A stretch of 64,000 nucleotides of DNA, from assembly GCF_900107975.1 (NCBI RefSeq), contig NZ_FNVF01000012.1:97949-161948 (forward strand). The letters are read 5' to 3'. Every line of letters begins with the position of its first letter. The stretch's first letter is position 1. This document shows, piece after piece, positions 34,715 to 42,088 of this stretch. Under the pieces are notes generated by a model. That model was not told the origin of the DNA, did not search any database, and was given only the letters and a program-made list of their open reading frames with translations. This DNA is from Paenibacillus sp. UNC499MF (lineage in GTDB: Bacteria; Bacillota; Bacilli; Paenibacillales; NBRC-103111). The position numbers and the translations under genes are program-made.

Positions 34715-35677
34715 TTACGCTTGGCTTCGTTTCATCAGAGCATGAATCGTATCGGAAACAGCTTTATCGTGAGGCGTCCAAACGATCGGACCGATTTCCT
34801 TCTCATACTTGCGGCCGCTTAACACGAACGGTTCTTCCGTCAAGTAGAGCATTTCGACGACTTCTTTCATAACGGGATTAAAAAGCCCCGCCAATGACAA
34901 ACCTATTCGTCCGAGCGGGAATACGGGTTTCCGCTTGCCGCTGGCCCGCTGTGCGAGCTGCACGAGTTCTTTCCCCGACAAAAGTCCGGGTCCCGGAATG
35001 TGCCAGTTCTGACCCTCGGTGCCATCGCGTCCGGCAATCTCCACAATCATTCGGGAGGCGTCCGGCAAGTATACATACTCCCGCGGAACGGTCATATTGC
35101 CGATAAAGGCAGTCGGCTTCCCGGCGGCTATCGCTTCCATGGTGACGGAAAGATAGGAAGCCTGGGCGGAAGGCCCGTAATAATCGGGCAGCCGGACGAT
35201 AAGCGGTTTCGCTCTTTTCCACCGCGAGGCGAAAATCAGCTGCTCATACGCAAGCCTCACTTTTCCCTTACGCGTATGCGGATGTTTGGGATGATCCTCT
35301 TCCGCCTTCGCCGCGCCGGTTCTCCTGCCGTACGGATAAATTCCGTCCACCACGACAACTTTGACGGCCAGGTGCTCGGCAGCTTTCATAACGGCTTCGC
35401 CGAGCGGCAGAAGTCTCGATTCCATTTCGTGGTAAGGAATGTTCGCGCTGTGAAACAGGACATCGGCGCCTTCCGCAGCATTTATGATGTCGGCGGACTC
35501 GAAGGCATCTCCCTTTACCAGCTTGAGATGCGGGGGATTTCCCAGCTCCTGCTTCAGCTTTTCCAGTTTAGCGTCGGACCGCCCGAAAGCGACCGTTTCT
35601 ATCCCTCTGTTGACCAGTTCCTCCGTAAGAGTCGTTCCCACTCCGCCTGTCGCACCCAATACAACTGCTTTTTTCAT
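34715..35677 (-). CDS. NAD-dependent epimerase/SDR-type protein under TetR control
   Basis: A 320-residue extended-SDR protein. The Rossmann motif is VVLGATGGVGTTLTEEL and GRSDAKLEKL fits NADP preference. Later features are VVVDGIYPYGR and RLPDYYGP. I chose ATG 35677 (AGGAG 8 nt upstream); a start at 35725 would overlap the operator. The TetR gene lies just upstream on the same strand and an operator copy sits directly before this gene. Reaction unknown. Confidence 0.85.
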   Translation of the reverse strand: MKKAVVLGATGGVGTTLTEELVNRGIETVAFGRSDAKLEKLKQELGNPPHLKLVKGDAFESADIINAAEGADVLFHSANIPYHEMESRLLPLGEAVMKAAEHLAVKVVVVDGIYPYGRRTGAAKAEEDHPKHPHTRKGKVRLAYEQLIFASRWKRAKPLIVRLPDYYGPSAQASYLSVTMEAIAAGKPTAFIGNMTVPREYVYLPDASRMIVEIAGRDGTEGQNWHIPGPGLLSGKELVQLAQRASGKRKPVFPLGRIGLSLAGLFNPVMKEVVEMLYLTEEPFVLSGRKYEKEIGPIVWTPHDKAVSDTIHALMKRSQA

Positions 35678-35696
35678 TAGAATCGCTCCTTTTTTG

Positions 35697-35718
35697 TTAT
35701 TGATTGACCAATTACTAA
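35697..35718. promoter_or_regulatory. TetR operator copy 2 (upstream of the SDR gene)
   Basis: TTATTGATTG A CCAAT T A C TAA, 19 of 22 identical to the perfect palindrome before the tetR gene. Confidence 0.65.
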
Positions 35719-35747
35719 TATTCAAAAAAAATTTTCTTCTGCTTGTT

Positions 35748-36269
35748 TTATTTTTTTAGCATCAAGTCCGGCAGCCCGATCGCCATCGATACATTGCACA
35801 GCATGCCTCTGGCCAGAAAATCCGATGTCCGTTGCTCCGCCTCTTCCATGCCCGCCTCTTCAAAGGCGTTCAGCACAAGCTGTTTAACGCGGCTCATCCC
35901 CTGCTGCATCGCTTTGCGGACCGCTTCTTCCTGAATCGTCTGCGCCTGCATCTGAAGCAGAATTTCACTCCGGTGAGCGAGCAAGATGCCTTCATACGCT
36001 TCTATAAAGCCTCTCTCCAAAGTATCGGGAGAAGCCGATTCCAGCACCTGCCGGAAAGCCGTTTCTATCCGCTGCCACGATACTTGCAGCGCTTCGACAA
36101 GCAGCGATTCTTTGGTGAAAAAGCGGTATACGTACGGCTGGGATATAGCGGCGCGCTCGGCAACCTGGGCCGTAGTCGCGCGGTAATAGCCGATTTCGGC
36201 AAATACTTCGATGGCCGCGGATACGATATCGGTCCTGCGGCTCGCGGAGGACGTATTTTTTTTAACCAT
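35748..36269 (-). CDS. TetR-family repressor
   Basis: A 173-residue regulator starting MVKKNTSSASRRTDIVSAAIEVFAEIGY. The HTH is TTAQVAERAAISQPYVYRFFTKESLL. GGAGGAGG lies just before ATG 36269; the longer frame to 36497 is unlikely. It is flanked by matching operators upstream of itself and of the SDR gene, so it probably represses both and responds to an SDR-related small molecule. Confidence 0.9.
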   Translation of the reverse strand: MVKKNTSSASRRTDIVSAAIEVFAEIGYYRATTAQVAERAAISQPYVYRFFTKESLLVEALQVSWQRIETAFRQVLESASPDTLERGFIEAYEGILLAHRSEILLQMQAQTIQEEAVRKAMQQGMSRVKQLVLNAFEEAGMEEAEQRTSDFLARGMLCNVSMAIGLPDLMLKK

Positions 36270-36298
36270 ATGCCTCCTCCTTCTACTGATTTTTTTAG

Positions 36299-36320
36299 TT
36301 ATTGATTGGCCAATCAATAA
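36299..36320. promoter_or_regulatory. TetR operator copy 1: perfect 22-bp palindrome
   Basis: Half-site TTATTGATTGG followed by its exact reverse complement CCAATCAATAA, 30 bp before the tetR start. Confidence 0.75.
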
Positions 36321-36371
36321 TTTAAATCCATCATATGCCACTCCGTCCAGATTTGCAAGTACTTTTTCATA

Positions 36372-36404
36372 AAAAGAGTCAGACTGCATACAGTCCGACT
36401 CTTT
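36372..36404 (-). terminator. Terminator of the acyl-CoA dehydrogenase-like gene
   Basis: AAAAGAGTC / GACTCTTTT outer arms and GACTG / CAGTC inner arms. Confidence 0.85.
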
Positions 36405-36442
36405 TAAGCGGCAGCAGCGAATGAAAAGCAGGCTCCGTCCCC

Positions 36443-37495
36443 CTATTCTTCCGGCAAAAGCAGGCTGTGCTGGCACACGGTTTGCAGATCTCTCCACGTC
36501 CGGTTAACCTGACTGTCCTCCATTGCCGCCGACAAGCCCAGCAGCGAGAAAAGCTCGAACGTGCCTGTCAGCACGCTGCGTACCGTGCTCAGGCATTGTT
36601 CGGACACCTGCTTCTCGTCAGACTCGGACATTCGTCCGTGCCGGACTAGCTCTTCCCATGAGCGTGTAACAGCCGAATAGAAAGCGGACTCTGTTCTGCC
36701 CAGGAGGGCTTCCTGTTCCTCCAGCTTACTCAGGACGTGCGGCTTCCGCTCCTTCAAGCGGATATATTCGTGGGCTTCTTCCGCGAAATGCGCGGCAATG
36801 CCTAAGGCGACCGCGGCAAACGAAGCCTGGGCAAACGGGACAAACGGGTACCGGTAAATAAGCTCGTCTTCGTATGCGCGGACTTCCGTGAACAGGAATG
36901 TCATCTTGTCCGGGACGAACAGGTCCTCAACGGAAACGCTGTGGCTGCCGGTTGCCTTAAGGCCGAACGTATTCCAGTCCGGGTGAATACGGACCTGATC
37001 GGGCATGAAAATAAACGAGCGGATTTCCGCATTCTCTCCCCGCTCGTGCCCTTCCGCTTCCTCGACCGCACAATTAGCGGTGAACATTGTGGCATGCGCG
37101 GCACCGCTGCAGTATTTCCAGCGGCCGCTCACCAGATAGCCGCCCTCTACCCGTTTTGCCGTACCGGTTGGCGCTCCGCTGCCCGCAACGACGGCCTTTT
37201 CACCGGCAAACAAAGCCGCTCCGACTTCCGGCTTCATTAACGAAGCGAAAAAACCGCCGCCGGCTCCGATGGTCACCAGCCAGCCGAAGCTTCCGTCTGC
37301 CCGCGAGCATTCACGGAAAATCCGGAGAGCGTCCGGAAGCGGAGTCATCCGCCCGTTCAAATCATCGGGAACGAACAGTTTGAACCACCCTTTTTGATAA
37401 ATCAGGTTAAGCAATCCTTCCGTCAGAGCTCCCTCCGACTCCATATGCCGCGATTGTTCTCTGATCCGCTGCACGTCCGCTTGTGTAACTATCAT
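36443..37495 (-). CDS. Acyl-CoA dehydrogenase-like flavoprotein
   Basis: A 350-residue member of the acyl-CoA dehydrogenase fold. N-terminal helices include ECSRADGSFGWLVTIGAGGGFFASL; the central beta domain has GSGAPTGTAKRVEGGYLVSGRWKYCSGAAHATMF and NTFGLKATGSHSVSVEDLFVP, typical of the DszC/HsaA-like oxidoreductases that use reduced flavin. The C-terminal part is shorter and lacks a clear catalytic Glu. It may be a flavin-dependent monooxygenase rather than a dehydrogenase. Confidence 0.82.
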   Translation of the reverse strand: MIVTQADVQRIREQSRHMESEGALTEGLLNLIYQKGWFKLFVPDDLNGRMTPLPDALRIFRECSRADGSFGWLVTIGAGGGFFASLMKPEVGAALFAGEKAVVAGSGAPTGTAKRVEGGYLVSGRWKYCSGAAHATMFTANCAVEEAEGHERGENAEIRSFIFMPDQVRIHPDWNTFGLKATGSHSVSVEDLFVPDKMTFLFTEVRAYEDELIYRYPFVPFAQASFAAVALGIAAHFAEEAHEYIRLKERKPHVLSKLEEQEALLGRTESAFYSAVTRSWEELVRHGRMSESDEKQVSEQCLSTVRSVLTGTFELFSLLGLSAAMEDSQVNRTWRDLQTVCQHSLLLPEE

Positions 37496-37741
37496 AAGTA
37501 CCGCATCCTTTGTTTTTTATGTTTGAATGGACCTTTCCGGGGATTCTGGCTCTATGCAGGTAAAATCCCGTGTATGTAGGACTCTATGTATTTTAACACG
37601 GATAACCTATCGTTCACGACGATTTGCCGGCAGCCGCCTTTTATAAAGACTTGTAAAGAATGGCTATAAAGGAAACTGTCCCTCGGAAGACGTCAGCGGC
37701 TGTGTTAAAGTAAACGTATCTTAACAGAGGAGGCGTTACGT

Positions 37742-37780
37742 GTGGTAGATTTTATCCGGGTCAGATCTTTGCACATCTAA
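37742..37780 (+). CDS. hflX leader peptide MVDFIRVRSLHI
   Basis: A 12-codon ORF starting GTG at 37742 with AGAGGAGG 8 nt upstream, the best-spaced SD in this region. It encodes MVDFIRVRSLHI. The Arg6-Val7-Arg8 (+X+) pattern is the known macrolide-dependent ribosome arrest motif. The codons right after it (TCT TTG CAC ATC) form one arm of a 12-bp hairpin, so a stalled ribosome would open that hairpin. The larger GTG frame at 37965 begins inside the terminator and is not the hflX start. Translation is inferred. Confidence 0.7.
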   Translation: MVDFIRVRSLHI

Positions 37781-37795
37781 GGATGGTGTCAAAGA
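37766..37795 (+). promoter_or_regulatory. Leader hairpin overlapping the leader-peptide codons
   Basis: TCTTTG-CAC-ATC (37766-37777) pairs with GAT-G-GTG-T-CAAAGA (37782-37795): 12 base pairs with two single-base bulges and a TAAG loop that includes the leader stop codon. It would be opened by a ribosome halted at the Arg-Val-Arg codons. Confidence 0.7.
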
Positions 37796-37945
37796 CTCTG
37801 TGTGTCGCATGCAGAGGACTACGGGATAGGTCTGTCATTATACAGGTAACCCTCGGACGGTTAAACGAAGAGGTTCATCTATAGACCCTATATATCCGCA
37901 GGCAGGAAATCCGCGCGATTTCTGTGCCCGGTCCTCTTGTATCTT

Positions 37946-37980
37946 CAGCACGGAAACTATTCTGGTGCTGTTTTTATTTT
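37946..37980 (+). terminator. Attenuator terminator just before hflX
   Basis: CAGCAC / GTGCTG stem with a 13-nt loop followed by TTTTTATTTT, ending about 20 nt before the hflX ATG. It should stop transcription unless an antiterminator forms. Confidence 0.75.
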
Positions 37981-38000
37981 GTATCGAGAGGATGATTTGT

Positions 38001-39293
38001 ATGGAACGACAACAAAAAAAAGCGATTCTTATCGGGATTCATCCGGGCAACCGTACGGATTTCGGCTATTATATGGAGGAGCTTGCAAATCTGGCCGCCG
38101 CGGCCGGAATTGAAGAAGCCGGCAGGGTGACCCAGAAGCTGAGCCGCAGCAATCCTTCCCATTATATCGGAAAAGGTAAAATCGATGAGCTGCTGGAGCT
38201 GATTCATGCTCAGGAGGCCGATGTCGTCATCTGCAACGATGAGCTTACGCCTTCCCAGCTGCGCAATCTGGAAGCGGCCCTGGACCGGACCGTTATGGAC
38301 CGGACGGCCCTTATTCTCGCGATTTTCGCCGAGAGAGCCCGGACGAGAGAGGCCCAGCTCCAAGTCGAGGTGGCCCGGCTTCACTATATGCTGCCGCGGC
38401 TCGTCGGTTTGCGCGAATCGCTCGGACGGCAGGGCGGCGGCTCGGGACTCAAGAACAGAGGTGCCGGGGAAACGAAGCTGGAGCTGGACCGCCGCAGAAT
38501 CGAGGAACGGATCGTCATGCTGCAGAAGGAGCTGGAACAGCTCGTCAGCCATCGTCAAACCCAGCGGAAGAAACGCCGCAGGAACGATATGCCCGTCGTC
38601 TGTCTCGTAGGCTACACGAATGCGGGCAAATCCAGCCTGATGAACGCGATGATGGAGACCCATAATCCCGGTTCGGGCAAGGAAGTCATGGCGGAGAACC
38701 GGCTGTTCGCGACTTTGGAGACTTCGGTGCGCAGCATCACCCTGCATGACCGTAAATCTTTTCTGCTGACCGATACGGTCGGATTTGTCAGCCAGCTTCC
38801 CCATCACCTCGTTAAAGCGTTCCGTTCTACACTGGAAGAAGTCGCGGAGGCGGATTTGCTGCTGCACGTCGTCGACAGCTCCAGTCCGATGGTTGAGCGG
38901 CAAATCGCGGTCACGGAGGAGACGCTCAAGGAGCTTGGTGCCGACCATGTCCCCAAGGTGTTCGTTTACAACAAGGCGGACTTGGCCTCTCTCCCGTTTC
39001 CTTCCACGGATAACGGCAAAGTCGTGCTCTCGGCCAAACTGGGTTCCGGAATCTCCGAACTGACGCGGGAGATCCGGGAGCGTATTTTCGAGCGCGATGT
39101 CCGGTGCGAAGTTCTCGTCCCTTACGACCAGAGCCGCGTGACCGCTTATTTCAATGAGTTTGCCAACGTCCGGTCTGTCAGCTTCGAAGCGGACGGCACA
39201 CGTCTTACACTGGAATGTCCGGAATCCGTGCTGGAACGTTACCGCGGCTCCTACATTCCGCTTTCGGAAAGCGTTCATTTTCCGGGCAGCTAA
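38001..39293 (+). CDS. hflX: HflX, ribosome-splitting GTPase
   Basis: A 430-residue GTPase that splits stalled 70S ribosomes under stress and gives antibiotic tolerance in several Firmicutes. The N-terminal HflX domain is AILIGIHPGNRTDFGYYMEELANLA to LILAIFAERARTREAQLQVEVARLHYMLPRL, with the conserved RQGGGSGLKNRGAGETKLE stretch. The G domain has G1 GYTNAGKSS, G3 DTVGF and G4 NKAD. I chose ATG 38001 (AGAGG 9 nt upstream). It stands alone rather than beside hfq, and its long leader suggests regulation like the antibiotic-inducible HflXr of Listeria. Confidence 0.93.
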   Translation: MERQQKKAILIGIHPGNRTDFGYYMEELANLAAAAGIEEAGRVTQKLSRSNPSHYIGKGKIDELLELIHAQEADVVICNDELTPSQLRNLEAALDRTVMDRTALILAIFAERARTREAQLQVEVARLHYMLPRLVGLRESLGRQGGGSGLKNRGAGETKLELDRRRIEERIVMLQKELEQLVSHRQTQRKKRRRNDMPVVCLVGYTNAGKSSLMNAMMETHNPGSGKEVMAENRLFATLETSVRSITLHDRKSFLLTDTVGFVSQLPHHLVKAFRSTLEEVAEADLLLHVVDSSSPMVERQIAVTEETLKELGADHVPKVFVYNKADLASLPFPSTDNGKVVLSAKLGSGISELTREIRERIFERDVRCEVLVPYDQSRVTAYFNEFANVRSVSFEADGTRLTLECPESVLERYRGSYIPLSESVHFPGS

Positions 39294-39337
39294 AACACTT
39301 GCTTTTCATGTACCCGTAAGCGCCCGATCAGTTAACT

Positions 39338-39395
39338 AAAAAAAGATACCCCTTGATGTCCGCGCGGCGCGGCAGCGGCGGGTATCTTTTTTTTT
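39338..39395. terminator. Bidirectional terminator after hflX
   Basis: AAAAAGATACCC / GGGTATCTTTTT with a GC-rich loop. Confidence 0.85.
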
Positions 39396-39411
39396 GCCCT
39401 CCCGTCCATAG

Positions 39412-39440
39412 AAAAAAGCCTCCCCGGTCCGGAGAGGCTC
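39412..39440 (-). terminator. Terminator of mntH
   Basis: AGCCTC / GAGGCT stem with a T-run on the minus strand. Confidence 0.8.
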
Positions 39441-39483
39441 CATAATTACGGCTTGCACAGCCGATTATGCCGTTTTATGCCGT

Positions 39484-40761
39484 TTACATGAATGTGGTAA
39501 CGATCAGAAATAAATTCAGAAAAATAACGATTGCGGCGATAATCCAGCCCAGCACCGTCGTCCACCGCTGATTGACGAGGCCGCCCATAATCGAACGGTT
39601 GCTAGTAAAGAGCAGAAGGGGCACCAGCGCAAATGCGATGCCGAACGACAGCACAACCTGGCTCATAATTAGCGCTTTGGTCGCATCGATTCCCATCACG
39701 ATAATGACCAATGGCGGAATGGTCGTAATGGCGCGGCGCAGATATAAATTAATCCGCTTGTTAATAAAGCCCTGCATAACCACGTCCCCGGCCATTGTTC
39801 CGACAGATGCGCTGGAAAGACCCGCAATCAGGAGGGCCAAGCCGAACGATACGGCGGAAACCGGACCGGCCAGCTCGTAAAACTTGTGGAACGCGTCATC
39901 AAGCTCTTCCACACCGAGCCCGTTTTTGAAAAACAAGGCGGCGGATATAATGACCATCGCCATATTCACCGCGCCCGCGATCACCATCGCCAGAACGATA
40001 TCGACAAATTCAAGTTTGAAAATCCGTTTCTTCTCCTGCTCGTTCTTGCCGACAATCCGTTTCTGAGTCAAAGACGAATGCAAATAGATGGCGTGCGGCA
40101 TGACCGTAGCTCCGAGCATTCCCGCCGCAAGCAAAATGCTGTCGACCCCTTCGAATCTCGGGGTGAAAATACCGACGGCTACCGCCCCCGCATCCGGCTG
40201 CGCGTTAATTACCTGGAGCGTAAAAGAGCAGACGACGATCAAGATCATCCCAGCTATTCCGGCCTCCAGCCATCTGTATCCCCTCCGCTGCAGCTCAAGA
40301 ATAGCGAAGGAGCCTACCGCCGTAATCAGCGCGGCCGGCAGCATCGGAATGCCGAACAGCAGATACAGGCCCAAGGCGGCGCCTATGAATTCGGCGAGGT
40401 CCGTCGCGATGATGACCAGCTCGCTTTGAATCCACAAGAAGATGGACACCGGCTTCGGAAAGCGCTCGCGTGCGATTTCCGGCAGGTTCATCCCCGTCGC
40501 AATGCCGAGTTTTGCCGATAAAGCCTGAATAAGAACCGCCATCAGATTCGAGACGGCAACCACCCAGAGAAGGAGATAGCCGTACTTCGAACCTGCCGTT
40601 ATATTGGTTGCGAAATTTCCGGGATCCAGGTAAGCGACCGCTGCGATGAAAGCAGGCCCCAGAAAAGGAAGCAATCGTTTAAGTCCCTTCACGTCCCCGC
40701 TCAAAACGGATTCTGCGGTAAGAGGTATTCGTTTATATTTCGTGATGTCTTGTTCAGCCAT
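39484..40761 (-). CDS. mntH: NRAMP-type divalent metal (Mn2+) transporter
   Basis: A 425-residue proton-coupled manganese importer with 11-12 TM helices. The metal-binding DPGN motif is AYLDPGNFATNITAGSKYGY in helix 1, and helix 6 carries ATVMPHAIYLHSSLTQKR. ATG 40761 has GAGGTG upstream; the start at 40800 is not supported. A TTTACA - 17 bp - TATAAT promoter precedes it. I did not find a clear MntR box. Confidence 0.93.
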   Translation of the reverse strand: MAEQDITKYKRIPLTAESVLSGDVKGLKRLLPFLGPAFIAAVAYLDPGNFATNITAGSKYGYLLLWVVAVSNLMAVLIQALSAKLGIATGMNLPEIARERFPKPVSIFLWIQSELVIIATDLAEFIGAALGLYLLFGIPMLPAALITAVGSFAILELQRRGYRWLEAGIAGMILIVVCSFTLQVINAQPDAGAVAVGIFTPRFEGVDSILLAAGMLGATVMPHAIYLHSSLTQKRIVGKNEQEKKRIFKLEFVDIVLAMVIAGAVNMAMVIISAALFFKNGLGVEELDDAFHKFYELAGPVSAVSFGLALLIAGLSSASVGTMAGDVVMQGFINKRINLYLRRAITTIPPLVIIVMGIDATKALIMSQVVLSFGIAFALVPLLLFTSNRSIMGGLVNQRWTTVLGWIIAAIVIFLNLFLIVTTFM

Positions 40762-41094
40762 AACCCTCACCTCTTGCCTAAAAGTTACCTGCGTGCACAA
40801 ATGTTTCTCCCACGCAAAATATTAACTCGATTATAGACCCTTCTTCGCCGCTTGTAAACCGTCAACCTCTCTGTCCAACGGACTTTCACCTATTCTCTGA
40901 ACTATTGTATGTAAATATTACGCCGGGGCGCCATATCCTAAACGTCTTTAACCTTATCTTTGGAGTGAAAAACGGAATCCGCAAATATTTCCATTAGATG
41001 GTTTTATAACTTCCGTTAGTTAGCATGATTAAGGCGTTATTATGTTTGATTATCCGGAAGAAAACGTAAATAAACGGAGAAGGGAGAGGATACA
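40762..41094. other. Intergenic region between mntH and the propeller-like protein gene
   Basis: About 330 bp of AT-rich divergent promoter DNA. No ORF, RNA or convincing MntR box seen. Confidence 0.5.
40830..40858 (-). promoter_or_regulatory. SigA-type promoter of mntH
   Basis: Minus strand TTTACA (-35), 17-bp spacer, TATAAT (-10). Confidence 0.65.
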
Positions 41095-42009
41095 ATGAGA
41101 ACAAAACGGATGAAGAGTTCCGTCAGCGCTATTCTCGGCGGAACACTTCTGCTTGGTACTCTGGCGGCGGTGTCCCCTGCCCCGGCTTATGCGGCGGCGG
41201 ACAAAACCCGATACAAGAGCTTTTTCAACGCGGCACGTGAAGGCCCCGTCATCCCCGGTCTGAAAAGCGACAAGAAGTGGGTCCCTCAAGGACTCGCCCT
41301 GTGGACCAGCAAAAAATGGATCATCGCATCCCATTATTCCGGCAACGATACCGAAGCGAGCAGCATTTCGATCACCGACAAAACGACCGGAAAACGGTTA
41401 AAAACCTTTTATTTATATGAAAGCGGCGGCAAGAAGCATACGGGGCATGTCGGCGGATTAGCGGTGAGCGGCCGTAATTTGTGGGCGACCTCCGGGAAAA
41501 ACGCGTTTCGTATTCCGCTCACTTCACTGACCGGTCTTCCCGATTACAGCAAGATCGTGATGAAAAAATATCCTCTTTCGCATCAGGCTTCGTATGCAAC
41601 GTTCTCGGAAGGTGTGCTCTGGATCGGTACCTACACGAAAGGAGCCACCTGTACCACCACCGGGCCACAGGGAATGGTGTACGGATACCGTTTGCCGGCC
41701 AATGAGGATCTTCCTTCAAAAGCCAATTACACGTGGAAAACTCCGGACCGTGTCCAGGGCATGGCGTTGACGAAGGACAAGGTCATGTACAGCCAGTCGT
41801 GCGGCAGGAACAACGACAGCAAACTGCTTATTCACAAGCGCGGCTCGGGCGGTGCGAAAATAAGCCAGCTGACGATGCCTCCGATGTCGGAAGGAATCAG
41901 CTTCTACGGAACCGATCTGTACGTCAGCTTCGAATCGGGGTCCAAAATCTACGACGGCCGGGACCGGCTGTATAACTTTTATTACCTGGATACCAAAAAG
42001 TTTAAATGA
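41095..42009 (+). CDS. Secreted beta-propeller-like protein of unknown function
   Basis: A 304-residue exported protein; signal peptide 1-34 (ending APAYAAADK). The rest has repeated strand pairs (PQGLALWTSKKWIIASHYSG, VGGLAVSGRNLWATSGKNAF, ATFSEGVLWIGTYTKG, VQGMALTKDKVMYSQSCGRN, SEGISFYGTDLYVSFESGSKIYDG), the pattern of a small beta-propeller of the NHL/YncE type. I recognise no enzyme motif. GGAGAGG precedes the start. The two Cys residues (TCTT and QSCG) may form a disulfide. Confidence 0.7.
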   Translation: MRTKRMKSSVSAILGGTLLLGTLAAVSPAPAYAAADKTRYKSFFNAAREGPVIPGLKSDKKWVPQGLALWTSKKWIIASHYSGNDTEASSISITDKTTGKRLKTFYLYESGGKKHTGHVGGLAVSGRNLWATSGKNAFRIPLTSLTGLPDYSKIVMKKYPLSHQASYATFSEGVLWIGTYTKGATCTTTGPQGMVYGYRLPANEDLPSKANYTWKTPDRVQGMALTKDKVMYSQSCGRNNDSKLLIHKRGSGGAKISQLTMPPMSEGISFYGTDLYVSFESGSKIYDGRDRLYNFYYLDTKKFK

Positions 42010-42039
42010 CGCGGTTGACGCTTCCTCCACAGACAAAAA

Positions 42040-42073
42040 ACCCTGCAGAGCCTAATATTAGGCTCTGCAGGGT
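42040..42073. terminator. Perfect 34-bp palindromic terminator
   Basis: ACCCTGCAGAGCCTAAT followed by its exact reverse complement with no loop spacer. It lies between convergent genes; the T-run is on the minus strand, so it ends the phytochrome operon. Confidence 0.85.
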
Positions 42074-42088
42074 CTTCTATCGCGCACT

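Larger units (their letters stand above)
37496..38000 (+). promoter_or_regulatory. Long hflX leader region with attenuator
   Basis: About 505 bp without a large gene. It contains a 12-codon leader ORF (37742-37780), a hairpin overlapping the leader's 3' half (37766-37795), further hairpins at 37796-37816, 37826-37891 and 37901-37928, a possible long-range pairing AGAGGAC (37813-37819) with GTCCTCT (37931-37937), and an intrinsic terminator at 37946-37980. The parts fit ribosome-mediated transcription attenuation. I could not identify a convincing -35/-10 pair. Confidence 0.65.

Noticed and set aside
37965..38000. GTG at 37965 as the hflX start
   Set aside because: It lies inside the terminator stem and has no SD; ATG 38001 has AGAGG at 9 nt.
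37974..39278. Long minus-strand open frame (434 codons) opposite hflX
   Set aside because: hflX has clear GTPase motifs and a good SD; the antisense frame has none.
40762..40860. MntR box upstream of mntH
   Set aside because: AT-rich sequences are present near the transcription start but none matches the MntR dyad well enough.
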